Positions 26,646-35,055 of a DNA stretch of 64,000 nucleotides are shown in pieces. The notes under the pieces are model-generated. The model was given only the letters and a program-made list of their open reading frames with translations. It had not been told where the DNA came from and made no database searches. Numbering within the stretch: position 1 is the first letter of the stretch; each line of letters starts with the position of its first letter. The stretch covers positions 186,001 through 250,000 of the forward strand of contig NZ_LBCQ02000009.1 in NCBI RefSeq assembly GCF_001014615.2. Reading direction: 5' to 3'. The translations under genes and the position numbers were made by a program. Origin of the DNA: Aquamicrobium sp. LC103 (GTDB lineage: Bacteria; Pseudomonadota; Alphaproteobacteria; Rhizobiales; Rhizobiaceae).

Positions 26646-27463
26646 GCCGTTGCTCCCGTCAGGCCCGGACGCATGTCCTCGACCATCTCGTCGCAGCGCC
26701 CCATCCAAATGTCGCCATGCTCCAGCGCGTGCCTAATGAGTCCCTCGAGAACGCCGATGCGCGACGGCTGGCCGATCATCTCGGGGTGCATGCCAACCAT
26801 CATCATGCGCTTTTCGGCATAGAGCACGTCGAATTCAGCCTTCCACGCTTCCAGGACGGATGAAGGCGCCTGCATCGTCCGACCCGGCAGAACGATCGAG
26901 TATTGGAAGAACGGCGCGTCATCGAGCACCCATCGGAACGGCAGCTCGACAAGCTTGGTCTGCTTGCCGTCGACCGTATGCAGATAGGGCGAGTCGTCGT
27001 CGAAGAAGTTGGAAGAATAATCGAACCCGTAGTCCAGCATCAGTTGCATGGAAATGTCGCTGAGCTCCGCAGCGGGCGAGCGCCAGCCGCGCGGGGCCCG
27101 GCCCGAAACGCGCTTGATCGTCTCGAAGCCCCTCTCCATCTCCTCACGCTCCTGATCGTGGGTGAGGTTAAGGATCCAGGAGTGAGTGTAGCTGTGATGG
27201 GCCAGTTCGTGCCCCGCTTCGAGGACGCGCTCCACCAGTTCTGGCCGCTGGTCTATAATGAGACCCGGGATAAAAAACGTCGTCTTCAGCCCGTACTTGG
27301 CGAGCAGGTTGAGCACACGGTCGGTCCCGACCTTCCAGCCATAGGCGCCCTGCGACATCAGGATCGGACGCTTGGCGTAGTTCGGGTCGCGTGCCGTCCA
27401 CATCGTTTCCGCGTCGAGATCGAAGGTAAGAAAGAGGGGAAAACCCTTGGTCGTGAGATGCAT
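26642..27463 (-). CDS. polysaccharide-deacetylase-fold hydrolase
   Basis: About 273 residues from the ATG at 27463 (a TTG at 27478 overlapping the upstream stop is possible). The NodB-fold metal site is visible: TFDLDAETMW (the Asp of motif 1), ELAHHSYTHSW (two His of motif 2) and GWRSPAAELS (motif 3). This subgroup, which includes PuuE-type allantoinases and cyclic-imide hydrolases, is usually not a sugar deacetylase. No signal peptide is present, so it acts in the cytoplasm. Operon context with an amidase and a polyamine-type importer favours hydrolysis of a cyclic amide or imide, which is an inference. Confidence 0.82.
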   Translation of the reverse strand: MHLTTKGFPLFLTFDLDAETMWTARDPNYAKRPILMSQGAYGWKVGTDRVLNLLAKYGLKTTFFIPGLIIDQRPELVERVLEAGHELAHHSYTHSWILNLTHDQEREEMERGFETIKRVSGRAPRGWRSPAAELSDISMQLMLDYGFDYSSNFFDDDSPYLHTVDGKQTKLVELPFRWVLDDAPFFQYSIVLPGRTMQAPSSVLEAWKAEFDVLYAEKRMMMVGMHPEMIGQPSRIGVLEGLIRHALEHGDIWMGRCDEMVEDMRPGLTGATA

Positions 27464-27474
27464 GTCGATATCCG

Positions 27475-28263
27475 TCAAACGAAGCGGTGGAAGCCGGTCC
27501 AGCGTTCGGCGGCGAGCAAAACCGCCGCCGTCGCGATGATGAGGAGCGTGGACACGGCGGCAACGCTCGGGTTCACGCCCATTTCCACTGAGGTGAAGAT
27601 GAGGATCGGCAAGGTGGTGTCGCGCGGCCCGGCCAGGAAGATCGTCACGGGAACGTTTTCCATCGAGGTGACGAAGGAAAACAGTGCTCCTGCGACCAGC
27701 CCTGGCTTGATCAGCGGCAAGGTGACGAGGCGAAACGTGGTGAACCCGTTAGCGCCCAGCACGCGCGCAGCCTCTTCCACTGCAAGGTCTATTCCCGACA
27801 GGCTCGCCAGAGCCGAGCGTACGATATAGGGCACGGTTATGACGACATGCGCGATCAGCAGCACGAAAAAACTGCCCCGCATCCCCACCAGCGTGAAATA
27901 TTGCAGCAACGCCACGCCGATCACCACCGAGGGAATGATCAGCGGCGCCATCAGCAGCGAGGTCAGCGCCTCGGAGCCGGGCATCATCTTGCGGAAGATG
28001 GCATAGGAGGCGGCCACGCCCAGTACCAGCGAGATCACGGTCGAGCCGACCGCGAGGATCAGGCTGTTCTTGATCGCATCGATATAGGTGCGGTCGGTCA
28101 GCACCGCTTCGAACCACTTCAGCGTCCAGCCCTGCGGTGGGATCGTCAGATAGGACGTCTCGCTGAACGAGGCGAGCATCACCACGATCACCGGGATCTG
28201 CAGGAACAGGATCACCAGCAGCGCAAGAGAGGAAACGGCAAGGCCGGGGCGTTGCTCGTTCAT
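27475..28263 (-). CDS. ABC transporter permease, PotC type
   Basis: A 262-residue inner-membrane permease, starting at the ATG at 28263 that overlaps the previous stop as ATGA; the very long frame behind it is a shadow of the first permease. Six hydrophobic segments are visible, and the EAA loop is EEAARVLGANGFTTFRLVTL-P (about 185-205). It pairs with the PotB-like protein in a spermidine/putrescine-type importer. The substrate is likely a cationic or amide-like nitrogen compound, judging from the enzyme genes. Confidence 0.9.
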   Translation of the reverse strand: MNEQRPGLAVSSLALLVILFLQIPVIVVMLASFSETSYLTIPPQGWTLKWFEAVLTDRTYIDAIKNSLILAVGSTVISLVLGVAASYAIFRKMMPGSEALTSLLMAPLIIPSVVIGVALLQYFTLVGMRGSFFVLLIAHVVITVPYIVRSALASLSGIDLAVEEAARVLGANGFTTFRLVTLPLIKPGLVAGALFSFVTSMENVPVTIFLAGPRDTTLPILIFTSVEMGVNPSVAAVSTLLIIATAAVLLAAERWTGFHRFV

Positions 28264-29111
28264 GCCAGCCCCGCCCAGCGTTTGGTCATCCGGCTTGAGA
28301 TCCAGATGATCAGGATCGTGGAAATGGCCAGCGCGAAGGACAGCGCCGAGCCGCTCGGCCAGTCGAGAAGCTGCATGTATTCGTCGTAGATCAGGGTCGC
28401 CATGACCTGATAGGTCGGGCCGCCCAGCATGCGCGGCGTCACCAGCGCGCTGATGGTGAGCACGAAGACGAGGATAGAGCCGGCGATGATGCCGGGCGCG
28501 GTCAACGGCAGCGTCACCGCGCGGAACACGTGAAGACGCGACGAACCGAGCGTAGAGGCGGCCGCCTCTACGTCGCGCGGCACGTTCTGCAACGCCGCCA
28601 CCAGCATAAGCACCATGAACGGCAGGTAGATGTGGGTAAGGCCGATCATCAGCCCGGTCAGATTGAACATCAGTCGCAGCGGGCGCTCGATCAGGCCGAG
28701 ATCGATCAGCAGGTTGTTGATCACGCCGCGATTGGTGAGCAGCACGATCCAGCCGAACGAACGCACCACGAGGTTCAGCATGAGCGGGAAGATGACGAGA
28801 AGCGTCAGAGGCAAGCGCCAGCGCGGGTTGCCGCGCACGATCAGATAGGCCACCGGATAGCCGAGGATAAGGCAGCACAACGTCACCGCCGCTCCCAGCC
28901 CAATGGTACGCAGCACGACCTCGCGGTAGAATTCGTCGGCAAATATGCGCACATAGTTCTGCACCGTCCAGGCGTCCGTCGCGATGCCTTGGCCGGGCCG
29001 GTATTCCTGAAAGCTCGTCGGCACCAGCAGCAGCAGCGGCACGACGAAAGCCGCCAGCAGTACGAACAGGAGCGGCGACAGAAGCAAGGCCCCGGTGCGC
29101 AGCGATTTCAT
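28260..29111 (-). CDS. ABC transporter permease, PotB type
   Basis: A 283-residue inner-membrane permease with six membrane segments; the first is LLLSPLLFVLLAAFVVPLLL. The EAA loop is EAAASTLGSSRLHVFRAVTL-P. The ATG at 29111 overlaps the stop of the ATPase gene (ATGA), and its own stop overlaps the PotC-like start, so the three genes are translationally coupled. It forms the heteromeric channel with the PotC-like permease. Confidence 0.9.
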   Translation of the reverse strand: MKSLRTGALLLSPLLFVLLAAFVVPLLLLVPTSFQEYRPGQGIATDAWTVQNYVRIFADEFYREVVLRTIGLGAAVTLCCLILGYPVAYLIVRGNPRWRLPLTLLVIFPLMLNLVVRSFGWIVLLTNRGVINNLLIDLGLIERPLRLMFNLTGLMIGLTHIYLPFMVLMLVAALQNVPRDVEAAASTLGSSRLHVFRAVTLPLTAPGIIAGSILVFVLTISALVTPRMLGGPTYQVMATLIYDEYMQLLDWPSGSALSFALAISTILIIWISSRMTKRWAGLA

Positions 29112-30178
29112 GCGCCGGGCCCGCTTCCGAGAATGATGATGTCTTGAGGACGGATGGTGAGAAAGACCTCGTCGCCCTGCGCGAGGTTTGCACCCTCGCC
29201 CGAGGACGCCATTTCCACCACGACCTCGAAGCGCTCGCCGAGGCGAACGACGTATTGCACCTGCGCGCCGGAAAACGAGCGCAGGACGATGGTGCCTGGA
29301 ACGCTGGCCCCGTCGTCGCTTGCCGAGGCGGAGAGTGTCACGGCCTCCTGACGGATGAATATGTCGACGGGCGCCCCCTCGCCCAGCGCCGCGGCCCCGG
29401 TCGACTGCAGGACGAGCCCGTCGCCCAGATCGACTGCGCCATCCTTCACCGTACCGGCGAGATGGTTGGGCTTGCCGATGAAACTCGCCACGAAGGACGT
29501 TGCCGGCCGGTGGTAGATCTCCTCCGGCGCAGCGAATTGCTGGATGACGCCGTCATGCATGACGCAGACACGGTCCGACAGCGAGAGCGCCTCGGCCTGA
29601 TCATGGGTCACGAAAAGCGTGGTGATCTTGAGCTCGCGCTGGAGTCGCTTCAATTCGATCTGCATCTCGTCGCGAAGCTTGGCGTCGAGATTGGAAAGCG
29701 GTTCGTCGAAAAGCAGGACACTGGGACGCGGCGCGATGGCGCGCGCCATTGCGACGCGCTGCTGTTGTCCGCCCGAAAGCTGACGCGGATAGCGCTCGCC
29801 GTAGCCGTCAAGCCGCACCATGGACAGCGCCTCATTGACCCGTGCAACGAGTCCATCGCCGCTCTCGCCCTTGCGCCGCAGGCCGAAAGCCACGTTCTCG
29901 AACACCGTCATGTGCGGAAAGAGTGCATAGGACTGGAAGACCAGCCCGACATTGCGCTTGTTGGGCGGCAGGCGCGTGATGTCGCGCCCGCCGACCGTTA
30001 TCGTGCCGTCGCTCGGCTCGATAAGCCCTGCAACCATGCGAAGGATGGTCGTCTTTCCGCAGCCGGACGGACCGAGCAGGGAAACGAACTCGCCTTCGGC
30101 GATCTCCAGTGAGACGTTCTTGACCACCGATACGGTGCCATACCGCTTCACAAGATGTCGCAGCGAAAGATTGCTCAA
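29108..30178 (-). CDS. ABC transporter ATP-binding protein, PotA type
   Basis: A 356-residue ATPase from a TTG at 30178 with a GAGG ribosome site; the longer frame upstream overlaps the next gene and is not family-like. Motifs are GPSGCGKTT (Walker A), QLSGGQQQRVAMARA (signature), VLLFDEPLSNLD (Walker B) and the H-loop THDQ. The C-terminal third is a TOBE-type regulatory domain ending IRPQDIIIL. It drives uptake through the two permeases encoded next. Confidence 0.93.
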   Translation of the reverse strand: MSNLSLRHLVKRYGTVSVVKNVSLEIAEGEFVSLLGPSGCGKTTILRMVAGLIEPSDGTITVGGRDITRLPPNKRNVGLVFQSYALFPHMTVFENVAFGLRRKGESGDGLVARVNEALSMVRLDGYGERYPRQLSGGQQQRVAMARAIAPRPSVLLFDEPLSNLDAKLRDEMQIELKRLQRELKITTLFVTHDQAEALSLSDRVCVMHDGVIQQFAAPEEIYHRPATSFVASFIGKPNHLAGTVKDGAVDLGDGLVLQSTGAAALGEGAPVDIFIRQEAVTLSASASDDGASVPGTIVLRSFSGAQVQYVVRLGERFEVVVEMASSGEGANLAQGDEVFLTIRPQDIIILGSGPGA

Positions 30179-30225
30179 TGGTGCCTCACAGACTGCAGGT
30201 GCTTGCCGAATGTCGGGTAACGGGC

Positions 30226-31254
30226 CTAGCGCAGGACTTCCCGCTGCCAGCGGCGCGTCCACTCGGGAAGACGGGTCGCCATGTCGTTCGGATCGAGGAA
30301 CAGCATCTTTTCCAGCGCTTCGCCGACTGGGACGATGGCAGACACCTCGTCTGAGAGCGTTACGTTCTTGTTGACCGAACCGATGAACTGGCGCTCGGAA
30401 AAGCACTTCTGGTTCTCGGCATCCAGAACGGTATCGATGAACTTGTGCGCCAGTTCTTCCTGTCCGATTCCCTTGGGGATCGACACCGTGGGACGGATGC
30501 CTACAGCGCCTTCCTTCGGGTAGGCCGCGGCAAGCGGTAGTCCATTGCCGGCCGCAACGCCTGCGCGGTCGGGATACCAGACGGCGATGTCGATTTCGCC
30601 GCGCTCGAACAGCGCAACCACCTGATCCGCCTGCGAGTAGAGAAGCGCAGAAGATTTCGCCAGCGGCTTCACCTTCTCGATGCCGGGCGTGATGTCGTCC
30701 AGGGTGCCGCCCTCCATCTGGTTGAGCGCGGCAAGGAACTGCCATCCGCTGGTGCCGGACACGTCGCCGATGGTCACGCGGCCTTCGTATTTCGGATCGA
30801 AAAGATCGTTCCAGGAGGTCGGCGGGGTCGTCACCGTCTCCTTGTTGTAGATGATGGTGGTCGCACCCAGCATGGCGGCCACATAGGCGTCGTCGGCAGC
30901 CCACGCACCGTCGATGATCTCGGGCGCGTTGCTCAGTTGGGCGCGATTCAGCGTCACCAACAAACCCTCATTGGCCATTTGGACGGCAAAGGCATCGTCG
31001 GCAAATACGACGTCCATGTCGGATTGCCCGGCAGTGGCGCGCACGGCAGCGGCGTGCTGTGACGAGCTCCCGAGCTTGGTTATCACAGTCGCTCCGGTCG
31101 CAGCCTCGAACGGCTCGATGTAGCAGGCGGTGACATTGTCGGCGAACGAACCGCCAAAGCTGCCGAGCACGAGTTCCTGCGCGCTGGCGGAGTGAGATGA
31201 CGCGACGATACCCGCAAGCGCGGTCGCAGCGGCGAGCAAGGAATGCGATTTCAT
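30226..31254 (-). CDS. extracellular substrate-binding protein, PotD/Fbp type
   Basis: A 342-residue periplasmic binding protein with a signal peptide (MKSHSLLAAATALAGIVASS, cleaved near SASAQE). The body LVLGSFGGSFADNVTACYIE and FEAATGATVITKLGSSSQHA is typical of bacterial extracellular solute-binding proteins for polyamine-like compounds. It is the first gene of the nine-gene minus-strand operon and faces a MarR regulator, with a palindromic site in between. The ligand is unknown. Confidence 0.9.
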   Translation of the reverse strand: MKSHSLLAAATALAGIVASSHSASAQELVLGSFGGSFADNVTACYIEPFEAATGATVITKLGSSSQHAAAVRATAGQSDMDVVFADDAFAVQMANEGLLVTLNRAQLSNAPEIIDGAWAADDAYVAAMLGATTIIYNKETVTTPPTSWNDLFDPKYEGRVTIGDVSGTSGWQFLAALNQMEGGTLDDITPGIEKVKPLAKSSALLYSQADQVVALFERGEIDIAVWYPDRAGVAAGNGLPLAAAYPKEGAVGIRPTVSIPKGIGQEELAHKFIDTVLDAENQKCFSERQFIGSVNKNVTLSDEVSAIVPVGEALEKMLFLDPNDMATRLPEWTRRWQREVLR

Positions 31255-31327
31255 GTGCTAGCTCCCATTAATAGATGCCGGGTCCCTTCCCCTCGCGCAT
31301 CGGTCGAAACGCTAACACTGGTGATAT

Positions 31328-31367
31328 TATCTTTCAAGAAAGATATTTTGAAGGTAATTTATCTTTC
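31328..31367. promoter_or_regulatory. palindromic operator between the binding-protein gene and marR
   Basis: TATCTTTC-AA-GAAAGATA (31328-31345) has perfect eight-base arms, and the half-site TATCTTTC recurs at 31360-31367, 32 bases on. MarR proteins bind such short palindromes in the divergent promoter they control. The operator function is inferred from symmetry and location. Confidence 0.65.
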
Positions 31368-31459
31368 TAAGCGCCTTGCCCGCGCGGCATGGGGCGGCTA
31401 ACCAGAGTCTTCGATGCGACAAGGCTCGGAAACTCCACGATGCTGGAAGGAGCAGACGC

Positions 31460-31975
31460 TTGAGCAACCCCGAAATCCGCTATTGGGAGCTCGACCGCGT
31501 CGGGCGCGGCATGGCGAGTTGGCGTCGCGAACGACCCGATATCGATTGCAACGGCAAGGCCGTGGTCGGGCGTATCCTGCATCTGCACGATATTATCCTG
31601 CGCGCCGTGGACCGCACTCTTGCCGTCCACGGCCTAAAGTATCCGACCTATGCGGTACTCGCGACCATCCGGGTTTCCGGTGAGCCATACCGTATGTCGC
31701 CCGGCGAGCTTCTCTCCAGCCTGCTCCTTTCGTCCGGTGGACTGTCCAACCTGCTGCGGCGAATGGAGAAGGACGGCTTCATAAGGCGGACCGCCGACAA
31801 GCGCGACGGCCGAGGTGTCATCGTCGAACTCACCGAAAAAGGCATCGCCGCCGCCGACGCCAGCATGGCCGACCATGCCGCCATAGAGCGTCAGCTTTGC
31901 GAATGTCTGACGCCCGACCTGCACGAAACGATCGCCCGAGGTCTCGGCCTCATGATCACGGTCGCGGAGCGCTGA
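31460..31975 (+). CDS. MarR family transcriptional regulator
   Basis: A 171-residue winged-helix regulator from a TTG at 31460 with an AAGGAG ribosome site. The DNA-binding part is visible: TYAVLATIRVSGEPYRMSPG, ELLSSLLLSSGGLSNLLRRM with the recognition helix, and the wing DKRDGRGVIVELTEKG. MarR proteins release DNA on binding small aromatic or other ligands. It is divergent from the PotD-like gene and 27 bases before the 2-hydroxyacid oxidase gene, so it likely controls both sides. Confidence 0.88.
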   Translation: MSNPEIRYWELDRVGRGMASWRRERPDIDCNGKAVVGRILHLHDIILRAVDRTLAVHGLKYPTYAVLATIRVSGEPYRMSPGELLSSLLLSSGGLSNLLRRMEKDGFIRRTADKRDGRGVIVELTEKGIAAADASMADHAAIERQLCECLTPDLHETIARGLGLMITVAER

Positions 31976-32002
31976 CGGCGGATCTGGAGGAACCCAACGG
32001 AA

Positions 32003-33187
32003 ATGGCCAGCGTGAAGAACGCCGTCAATGTCGACGATGTCCGGCGAGCTGCCAGAAGCTATCTTCCCGGCTTCCTCTATGATTTCATCGAAGGCGGCGT
32101 CGATGGAGAGGAAGGGCTTTCCCGCAACACAGCCGCCTTCTCGAAATTCTCCCTCGTGCCGAGATATCTGGTCGATGTGGCGCAACGCAGCACGCGCACG
32201 GAGCTGTTTGGCAGGCACTATGCCATGCCCTTCGGCATCTCGCCCACCGGACCTGCTCCATTGTTTCGTCCGCATGCCGACCTTCTGCTGGCAAAGGCAG
32301 CCAGATCGGCGGGCATCCCCTTTATCCTTTCAGGCGCTGCCGGTGCGTCCCTCGAAGAGGTCAAGGCGACAGCGCCCGACAATACCTGGTTTCAGCTCTA
32401 TACGGCGCGTGATCGCAACATTTCCCACGATCAGATCCGTCGCGCGACGCATGCAGGCATGGATGTGCTCGTCGTCACCGTCGATACGCCCGTCACTCCC
32501 AAGCGGGAACGGCATCTGCGCAATCGCATCAGTGTTCCCTTCCGGCTTTCTCCGTCGACAGCCCTGCGCATGGCGCGCGAGATCGTCATGCATCCGGCAT
32601 GGTTTGCCCGCTTCTTTGCAAGTGGCGGCATGCCTGCGATGGCCAACTGGTCGCCTTACGCAGAAAAACGCGCCACCGCGGCACAAACAGCCTCTTTCTT
32701 CTTCGATCAGGCCTTTGTTCCCGGTTATGTCGGCACCCCAACCTGGCAGGATCTGGAGACCTACCGCCGACTTTGGAACGGAACACTCGTCGTGAAAGGA
32801 TTTCTCCATCCCCAAGACGTCGTTCGAGCGGCCGATCTTGGCTGCGACGGAGTGATCGTCTCCAATCATGGCGGCAAGGCGCTGGACCGTGCGCCGTCCA
32901 GCCTGGACGCGCTGCCGGCGATCAGGGCGGCAATCGGCGAGCGCATGACCGTCATGCTTGACAGCGGCATACGGCGAGGTTCGGATGCCGTCATCGCTTT
33001 GTGTCTAGGCGCGGATTTCGTCTTCGCCGGGCGACCGACGCTTTACGGTGTAGCGGCCGGCGGCGAGGAAGGCGCCCGCAAGGTGCTTTCCATCATCGCC
33101 ACGGAGATCGATCTGGTGATGGCGATGCTCGGCTGCACGTCGACACGCGATTTGAACGAAACCCTTCTCACGAGGAATGCCCCATGA
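32003..33187 (+). CDS. FMN-dependent alpha-hydroxy-acid oxidase/dehydrogenase
   Basis: A 394-residue protein of the lactate/mandelate dehydrogenase and glycolate oxidase family. Visible are the N-terminal YDFIEGGVDGE, the FMN site PFGISPTGPAPL, the substrate region WFQLYTARDR, VVTVDTPVTPKRERHLRN, VVKGFLHPQDVVRA, and the catalytic SNHGGKALDRAPSSLDALP with the active-site His and the usual Arg replaced by Lys (SNHGGK instead of SNHGGR). It ends with DSGIRRGSDAVIALCLGA. It oxidises a 2-hydroxy acid to a 2-oxo acid. Its stop overlaps the next start (ATGA). Confidence 0.9.
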   Translation: MASVKNAVNVDDVRRAARSYLPGFLYDFIEGGVDGEEGLSRNTAAFSKFSLVPRYLVDVAQRSTRTELFGRHYAMPFGISPTGPAPLFRPHADLLLAKAARSAGIPFILSGAAGASLEEVKATAPDNTWFQLYTARDRNISHDQIRRATHAGMDVLVVTVDTPVTPKRERHLRNRISVPFRLSPSTALRMAREIVMHPAWFARFFASGGMPAMANWSPYAEKRATAAQTASFFFDQAFVPGYVGTPTWQDLETYRRLWNGTLVVKGFLHPQDVVRAADLGCDGVIVSNHGGKALDRAPSSLDALPAIRAAIGERMTVMLDSGIRRGSDAVIALCLGADFVFAGRPTLYGVAAGGEEGARKVLSIIATEIDLVMAMLGCTSTRDLNETLLTRNAP

Positions 33188-34128
33188 AGATGCGCCAGCT
33201 TGGACAATCGCAGATAGAAATCCCGCCGGTGGTCTTCGGCGGCAACGTGTTCGGCTGGACGGTCGACGAGACGGCCTCGTTCCGCCTGCTCGACGAACTC
33301 ATCGATGTCGGGTTGAACGCCATCGACACCGCCGATGTCTATTCCGCCTGGGTGCCCGGACATACCGGCGGCGAGTCGGAAACGATTCTCGGAAAGTGGA
33401 TGCGGGCGCGGAACAATCGCGATCGCGTCACCATCGCCACCAAGGTCGGCATGGCGATGGGAACGAACAAGGGCCTGTCCGCCAACTGGATCGCCGAGGC
33501 GGTCGAGGCCTCGTTGAGGCGGCTCCAGACCGATTGTATCGATCTCTATCAGGCCCATGTCGACGACACGGAGGTGCCGCTGGAGGAAACGCTTGGCGCA
33601 TTCTCGAGGCTGATCGAGGCTGGCAAGGTTCGCGCGATCGGGTGTTCCAACTACACCGCTGAAAGATTGCAGGCCGCACTCGATATCAGCCGGCGGCACG
33701 GCCTGCCGCGCTACGAAAGCGTCCAGCCGCAGTACAACCTCATCCATCGAAACGAGTTCGAAGGCAACCTCGCGGAGCTGTGCGCCCACGAGACGATCGG
33801 CTCCATCAGCTTCTTTGGACTTGCAGCCGGGTTTCTCAGTGGCAAGTACCGCACCTCGGCCGATTTGAAGAAGAGCAGCCGGGGCAACCGTGTTGCCGGC
33901 ATGATGAACGAGCGCAATCTAGCCATTCTCGACGTTCTGATCGATGTTGCCCGTGCAGAGCACGCCACCCCAAGTTCAGTCGCCACCGCCTGGCTGATTT
34001 CTCGACCACATCTGACGGCTCCGATCGTCAGTGCGACCAGTTCCGCGCAGCTGCAGGAGATCGTCGGAGCGGTTTCGCTTGAATTGAGCCCTGAGAGCTT
34101 GCGGGCGCTGGAAGCGGTTTCAGCGTGA
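33184..34128 (+). CDS. aldo/keto reductase
   Basis: A 314-residue aldo/keto reductase of the general-aldehyde type: VVFGGNVFGWTV, the catalytic Asp/Tyr region AIDTADVYSAW, the catalytic Lys region IATKVGMAMG, the His region LYQAHVDDTEVPLEET, and the NADPH-binding end ISRPHLTAPIVSATS. Its ATG overlaps the oxidase stop, so the two are translated together. Together the two enzymes would interconvert hydroxy acid, oxo acid and aldehyde or alcohol. The exact substrate is unknown. Confidence 0.9.
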   Translation: MKMRQLGQSQIEIPPVVFGGNVFGWTVDETASFRLLDELIDVGLNAIDTADVYSAWVPGHTGGESETILGKWMRARNNRDRVTIATKVGMAMGTNKGLSANWIAEAVEASLRRLQTDCIDLYQAHVDDTEVPLEETLGAFSRLIEAGKVRAIGCSNYTAERLQAALDISRRHGLPRYESVQPQYNLIHRNEFEGNLAELCAHETIGSISFFGLAAGFLSGKYRTSADLKKSSRGNRVAGMMNERNLAILDVLIDVARAEHATPSSVATAWLISRPHLTAPIVSATSSAQLQEIVGAVSLELSPESLRALEAVSA

Positions 34129-34356
34129 ATTGAACCGGTACCGGGCGTACTATCTCAGCCTTCGCGAGATGGAACCAAGCGCGGCATTCACGTCGACCAG
34201 TCAATCGCTGGGCCGTGCGCTTCTCACCGCTGTTGCTTGACGGCTTCAACCATCGCAAGGCAATGGTATGCCTATAATCCGGCACCATGGCTCGCCGAGC
34301 AATTTGAAATCTTCACAGCCTGAATATACCCGTATCTGATCAATTCGTTCGTGCCG

Positions 34357-35055
34357 CTAGCCGTCCATATAGAGGCGCTCGATCGCATCCCCGTCGGCCA
34401 GTTCGGCGGCCGGACCATTCAGAATGATCTCACCGCCCCGCAGGACATAGACGCTGTCCGCGTAGCGAAGCGCGATGTCTATGCGCTGTTCCACCAGCAG
34501 CACCGCGGTGCCGAGGCGTGTCCACCTTCTTAGGAAATCGAGAATGGTGGGAATGAGCATCTCGGCAATGCCCAGCGACGGCTCATCGACTAAGAGAATT
34601 TCCGGCCGCGCGACGAAGGCCTGTGCGAGCGCAAGCATCTGCTGCTGACCGCCGCTCAGGCTCGATGCCCGATGGTCGAGCTTCTCATGCAGGATCGGAA
34701 ACACCTCGTAGATTTCCTTGAGGTGCTTTTCGGTCTCCGCCGCATCGCCGCGAGTGCCGAGGCGGATGTTCTCGCGCACGGTCAGGCGCGGAAACACGCG
34801 GTGACCATCGAGGATCAGCCGCAGGCCGTTCGCCACCATCTTTTCCGGGGCCAAGCCGGTGATGTTGCGGCCATTGGCCATCACCGTACCGACGGTGGGC
34901 TTGTTGAAGCCTGCCAGCGTACGCAGGAGCGTCGATTTGCCGGCCCCGTTTGGGCCGAGCACGAGCGTCACCTCGCCTGCCGGCGCGATCAGGTTGATGT
35001 CACGCAGGATCGGCACCTTGCCATAGCCTGCCTCCAGGTTTTTGACCTCAAGCAT
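34357..35055 (-). CDS. livF: ABC transporter ATP-binding protein, LivF type
   Basis: A 232-residue ATPase of the branched-chain amino acid type: MLEVKNLEAGYGKVPILRDI, GPNGAGKST (Walker A), LSGGQQQMLALAQA (signature), ILLVDEPSLGI (Walker B) and VLLVEQRIDIAL (H-loop replaced by Gln, as in LivF). I chose the ATG at 35055, since the longer frame adds foreign residues; it overlaps the LivG end by eight bases. It is the last gene of the minus-strand liv operon. Confidence 0.92.
   Translation of the reverse strand: MLEVKNLEAGYGKVPILRDINLIAPAGEVTLVLGPNGAGKSTLLRTLAGFNKPTVGTVMANGRNITGLAPEKMVANGLRLILDGHRVFPRLTVRENIRLGTRGDAAETEKHLKEIYEVFPILHEKLDHRASSLSGGQQQMLALAQAFVARPEILLVDEPSLGIAEMLIPTILDFLRRWTRLGTAVLLVEQRIDIALRYADSVYVLRGGEIILNGPAAELADGDAIERLYMDG

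Noticed and set aside
28264..29193. N-terminal extension of the PotC-like permease frame (and similar long extensions before the ATPase genes)
   Set aside because: The extension overlaps the upstream gene in another frame and lacks membrane segments; ATGA overlaps give the real starts.
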